64,000 bases of DNA from positions 1,116,001-1,180,000 of the forward strand of contig NZ_CP108462.1 of assembly GCF_036226365.1 (NCBI RefSeq), given 5' to 3'. Within the stretch, counting starts at the first letter, position 1. Each line of letters opens with the position of its first letter. The translations under genes and the position numbers were made by a program. Of the stretch, positions 59,892-64,000 are shown piece after piece. A model generated the notes under the pieces. It ran no database searches. It was given only the letters and a program-made list of their open reading frames with translations, and was not told the origin of the DNA. This DNA comes from Streptomyces sp. NBC_01262 (GTDB taxonomy: Bacteria > Actinomycetota > Actinomycetes > Streptomycetales > Streptomycetaceae).

Positions 59892-60582
59892 CCCGCATGG
59901 ACATCGTGCTGGTCCACGGCGCCGGCGGACGGCCCACGACCTGGTCGGCGGTGGCGCCCCTGCTGACCGCCCTCGGCCACCGGCTGTTCACCGTCACCAA
60001 CCCGATGACCTCGCTGGAGGACGATGTCGCCAACACCGCGGCCGTCCTGGAGGAGACCACGGGCCCCGTACTGCTCGCCGGGCACTCCTACGGCGGCGCG
60101 GTCATCAGCCAGGTCGGGCGCGATCCGCGGGTCAGGGGCCTGGTCTACATAGCCGCGTTCGGCCCCGCCGAGGGCGAGACCGTCAACGAGATCGTCGAGC
60201 GGTACGAAGAGGCCGAGATCTCCAAGTACATGCGGCGCGGCCCGAACGGTGAGTGGAAGTCGGAGCCGAGCGAGGAGTTCTGGGCCGAGATCGGCCCCGA
60301 CCTGTCCGCCGAACAGCGGGTCATCGTCGAGGCGGAGGGGCGCAAGGCGGAGAACCTGATCTTCACTCAGCCGGCCGGCACCCCCGCCTGGCGCACGCTG
60401 CCGAGCTGGTACATGGTCGCCGACGACGACCGGACGCTGCGCCCGGAGATCCAGAACGACATGGCGGCCCGGATGAAGGCGACCGTCGAGCACGTGCCGG
60501 GCAGCCACTACACGACGCTGGTGTGGCCGCGGCGCGTCGCCGACCTGATCCACACAGCAGCCGTCGCAGTGGGCACCGCCTC

Positions 60583-60586
<4 letters not shown>
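59888..60586 (+). CDS. alpha/beta hydrolase
   Basis: A 232-residue alpha/beta hydrolase of the esterase/pyrethroid-hydrolase-like group. IVLVHGAGGRPTTW is the oxyanion loop, LLAGHSYGGAVI the nucleophile elbow, and the catalytic histidine is in VPGSHYTTLVWP. It lacks a signal peptide and is embedded by ATGA overlaps between the permease and ATPase genes of the transporter, so it most likely acts on the imported compound in the cytoplasm. Confidence 0.87.
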
Positions 60587-61592
<1,006 letters not shown>

Positions 61593-61596
<4 letters not shown>

Positions 61597-62555
61597 CCGA
61601 CGCGCTCATCAGGGCACGCGAACTGCGCGTCGAGTACCCCGGACGGACCGGCGGCCGGGTCAGGGCGCTGCGGGACGTCGACCTGGACATCCTCCGTGGC
61701 GAGACCCTCGGTCTGGTCGGCGAGTCCGGGTGCGGCAAGTCCACGCTCGGCCGGGCCCTGCTGCGGGTGATCGAACCCACCTCGGGCCGGATCGAGTTCG
61801 GCGGCTCCGACCTCACCCGGCTGCGGGGGCGGCAACTGCGGCGTACGCGTGCCGAGTTGCAGATGGTCTTCCAGGACCCGTTCGGATCGCTCAACCCACG
61901 GCGCCGGATCGCCGAGATCGTCGCCGAACCGCTGCTGCGGGCGCGCGGCGCCACCCGGGCGGAGGCCGCGAAGACGGTGGCCGAGCTGCTCGACCTGGTC
62001 GGTCTCGGCGCGGAGGCAGGCGGGCGCAGGCCGCACGAGTTCTCCGGCGGCCAGCGCCAGCGCATCGGCATCGCGCGGGCGCTCGCCTCGTCGCCGCAGT
62101 TCGTGGTGGCCGACGAGGCCGTCTCGGCGCTGGATGTGTCGATCCAGGCCCAGGTGCTGAACCTGCTGTCGGACCTGGTCCGCGACCGGGGTCTGACGAT
62201 GCTGTTCATCTCGCACGACCTGGGAGTCGTACGGCACATCGCCGACCGGGTCGCGGTGATGTACCTCGGCCAGATCATCGAGATCGCCTCCCGGGACGCC
62301 TTCTTCGCCGGGCCCGCCCACCCCTACAGCCGTGCGCTGCTGTCCTCCGTTCCGGTGCTGCGGCCCGGCGAGCCCCGTGAACAGCAGGTTCTGGAGGGCG
62401 AGTTGCCCGATCCGGCCAATCCGCCCGAGGGCTGTCTGTTCCGCACCCGGTGCCCCATCGCCACGGAGCGGTGCCGCACCAGCAGGCCCGAGCTGCGCGA
62501 GATCGCACCGGGCCGCACCGTGCGCTGCCACCTGCCCCTGGTCTCAAGCGAGTAA
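61593..62555 (+). CDS. ABC transporter ATPase (DppF-like)
   Basis: A 320-residue ATPase partner. Walker A GESGCGKST, VFQDPFGSLNPRRRI (Q-loop), signature FSGGQRQRIGIARAL, Walker B FVVADEAVSALD and the C-terminal GCLFRTRCPIATERC motif are present. Coupled by ATGA to the DppD-like gene. Completes the transporter. Confidence 0.92.
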
Positions 62556-62567
62556 GGACGAACCGCT

Positions 62568-63332
62568 TTGATCATCGACGCGTACAACACCACGCAGGAC
62601 GTCCGCGGCCGCTCGGACTACCTGACCGGAGCCCGTAAAGGCCAGGCCCCGCCGCCGTACACGCCCTTCGAGCCCCGGCGCATCCTGGACCGGATGGACG
62701 CCGCCGGGGTGGACATGGCGATGGTGTGCTCGCTCGCCCAGCGCATCGAGAACGACTTCATCAGCTCGCTGGTGGCCGCCCACCCCGACCGTCTCTTCGG
62801 TTTCGGGCAGGTGCTGCCCCAGGCCGACGACGCGATCGAGGAGATCGACCGGATCGCCGACGCGGGGCTGGTGGGGCTGAAGCTGCACCCGAGCCTGCAC
62901 GGCTACCACGTCGCCGACCACGGGCTGCTGGACCCGGTGTTCGAGGCCTGCGCCCGGCGCGGTCTGCTGGTGCTGGTCAACGCCCTGGACGACGCGTTCT
63001 GCGCGCCGCTGGCCATCGAGGAGATCGCCCGCGACCACCCGCAAGTGCCCACGATCATCGCGCACATGGGGGCGGTGTGGAACGTGCCGGAGGCGATCAT
63101 CGTCGCCGAGCGCCAGCCGCACGTGTACCTGGAGACCTCGGCGACGCTGATGAGCGACGTCAAGCGCGCCTACGCGCGGCTGGGCCCCGGGAAGATCCTG
63201 ATGGGCAGCGAGTGGCCGGGATCGGACTTCGACCTGGAACGCATGAAGATCGCGAAGGCGGTCGAGGACGAGAAGGACCGGGCACTGATCGAGGGCGGCA
63301 ACATGGCCCGCCTGCTGGGCCTGCCGGCATGA
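62568..63332 (+). CDS. amidohydrolase-2 family protein without the N-terminal HxH motif
   Basis: A 254-residue TIM-barrel protein of the amidohydrolase 2 (ACMSD-like) group. LVGLKLHPSLHGY, PTIIAHMGAVWN and ILMGSEWPGSD retain the later histidines and acid. The family's first-strand HxH metal site reads IIDAYNTTQD, so the two early ligands are absent. It could be metal-free, use another ligand set, or be a decarboxylase/isomerase variant. TTG 62568 has AAGGA nine bases upstream. Probably co-transcribed with the transporter. Confidence 0.82.
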   Translation: MIIDAYNTTQDVRGRSDYLTGARKGQAPPPYTPFEPRRILDRMDAAGVDMAMVCSLAQRIENDFISSLVAAHPDRLFGFGQVLPQADDAIEEIDRIADAGLVGLKLHPSLHGYHVADHGLLDPVFEACARRGLLVLVNALDDAFCAPLAIEEIARDHPQVPTIIAHMGAVWNVPEAIIVAERQPHVYLETSATLMSDVKRAYARLGPGKILMGSEWPGSDFDLERMKIAKAVEDEKDRALIEGGNMARLLGLPA

Positions 63333-63787
63333 GCGCGACAGACGTGGAGCCCGTGCCCGTACCGCCGTCGATGAGCGCGGCCGACGCCGAACTGCTCGCC
63401 ACGGCGCAGCATCTGCTGGCCCGGGCCTGGCAGTCGGGCCGCCACGAGGTGGCGACCGCCCTGCGCACCGCGGACGGCCGCGTCCACACCGGCGTCCACG
63501 TGGAGGGCTCCTGCCGGCGCAGCTCGGTCTGCGCCGAGGGAGTGGCCATGGGGACCGCCCGGGGCGCTCTGCCCGCCGGGGCGCCGCTGGACGTCGTGTC
63601 GGTGGTCTCGGTGCAGATCAAACCGGCGGGCCGGTTCCGGATCATCGCGCCGTGCGGGGTGTGCCGAGAGCTGATCAGCGACTACTGCCCGGACGCCACC
63701 GTGTGGGTCACCACGGTCGAGGGGGACGAGCCGCTGGCGCTGGGCGCCCTGGAGCTGCTGCCCGAGAAGAGCCGACGCCGATGGTGA
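63329..63787 (+). CDS. cytidine deaminase-like protein
   Basis: A 152-residue CDA-fold protein. The zinc/proton-transfer motif is CAE (Cys68-Ala69-Glu70 in SSVCAEGVA) and the second is PCGVC (Cys109, Cys112), so all zinc ligands are cysteines as in tetrameric cytidine and blasticidin S deaminases. In this operon it may deaminate a heterocycle produced from the imported compound. ATGA overlap with the amidohydrolase-like gene shows coupling. Confidence 0.87.
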   Translation: MSATDVEPVPVPPSMSAADAELLATAQHLLARAWQSGRHEVATALRTADGRVHTGVHVEGSCRRSSVCAEGVAMGTARGALPAGAPLDVVSVVSVQIKPAGRFRIIAPCGVCRELISDYCPDATVWVTTVEGDEPLALGALELLPEKSRRRW

Positions 63788-63825
63788 GCGCCACAGGCCC
63801 CGAGAGCCCCGAGAAGAGGAGAGAC

Positions 63826-64000
63826 ATGTCCACCTTCGTCACCGGTTCTTCCGGACGGACCGTACCGACCGGCCTGGACGTCCCGGAACTCGCCTCCCAG
63901 TTGGGCGGCACCGGCTCGCCCGTGCTGTGGGAGGAGCTGACCTGGCCGGAGGCGGAGTCCACAGCCGCGGCCCAGGACGCCGTCATCATCCCGGTCGGGG
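63826..64000 (+). CDS. creatininase family protein, 5' part (runs off the right edge)
   Basis: The first 58 codons are present. LWEELTWPEAESTAAAQDAVIIPVG matches the start of creatininase-family enzymes, which end this strand with PVGSxEQHG; the next residues are outside the window. Members hydrolyse creatinine, formamidopyrimidines (ArfB) or process the mycofactocin peptide. AGAGGAGAG precedes the ATG; an in-frame GTG at 63784 would give a longer product. It continues the catabolic operon. Confidence 0.72.
   Translation, partial: MSTFVTGSSGRTVPTGLDVPELASQLGGTGSPVLWEELTWPEAESTAAAQDAVIIPVG

Overview
The window is a chromosomal segment from a high-GC actinomycete, almost certainly Streptomyces or a close relative. 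The base composition is extreme, codon third positions are nearly all G or C, and many starts are GTG or TTG. Several gene sets are hallmarks of the genus: a conservon (CvnABCD plus two cytochromes P450), XRE/DUF397/DUF574 cassettes, DUF6207- and DUF5994-like proteins, and MmyB-type regulators. I saw no rRNA, tRNA, CRISPR array, transposase, integrase or phage gene. The segment looks like ordinary chromosome with a rich accessory and regulatory load.

Layout. 0-6 kb: two small minus-strand Streptomyces proteins, a stand-alone MurE-type ligase convergent with an ABC-F ATPase, dimethylargininase, and a diiron acyl-ACP desaturase behind a structured operator and followed by a strong terminator. 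6-13 kb: an acyl-CoA catabolic operon (TIGR03084 protein, acyl-CoA carboxylase beta and biotin-carrying alpha subunits, acyl-CoA dehydrogenase, enoyl-CoA hydratase) ending in its own TetR gene. 13-16.5 kb: a tightly coupled flavin/iron-sulfur electron-transfer operon (Ser-rich membrane protein, ApbE, ferric-reductase-like membrane protein, NuoF-like protein, ferredoxin). 16.6-22.2 kb: secreted zinc carboxypeptidase, a GNAT protein, DUF402 protein, methyltransferase, and a secreted beta-helix protein. 22.6-27.8 kb: the conservon with a CYP157-like and a CYP154-like P450. 27.9-31.7 kb: GNAT, an orphan anti-sigma-like ATPase, an XRE-DUF397 pair, a decayed DUF574 methyltransferase, and a DUF1003 membrane protein.

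31.7-45.9 kb is a mosaic of short divergent regulator/enzyme pairs. They are a TetR with a lipoprotein hydrolase and SDR, an ArsR-like regulator with an MFS exporter, an MmyB-type XRE with two SDRs and a quinone reductase, and a GAF-LuxR regulator with an acyl-CoA ligase. Most of these pairs have a clear inverted or direct repeat in the shared promoter. 45.9-54.3 kb: a GH15 enzyme, a Tat-exported carotenoid oxygenase, another SDR/MmyB pair, and a two-component locus with an unusual second LuxR protein.

54.4-64 kb: an AraC regulator, then a catabolic island. It holds a metallo-beta-lactamase-fold hydrolase followed by an oligopeptide-type ABC transporter (binding protein, two permeases, two ATPases). 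Interleaved with and following the transporter are an alpha/beta hydrolase, an amidohydrolase-like protein, a cytidine-deaminase-like protein and the start of a creatininase-family protein. Both transcription units carry paired GGATCC-like hexamers with the same 21-bp centre-to-centre spacing, which suggests one regulon. This uptake-and-hydrolysis island, whose substrate I cannot name, and the ApbE operon with a protein that appears to lack an FMN-binding domain, are the best candidates for undescribed biology here.
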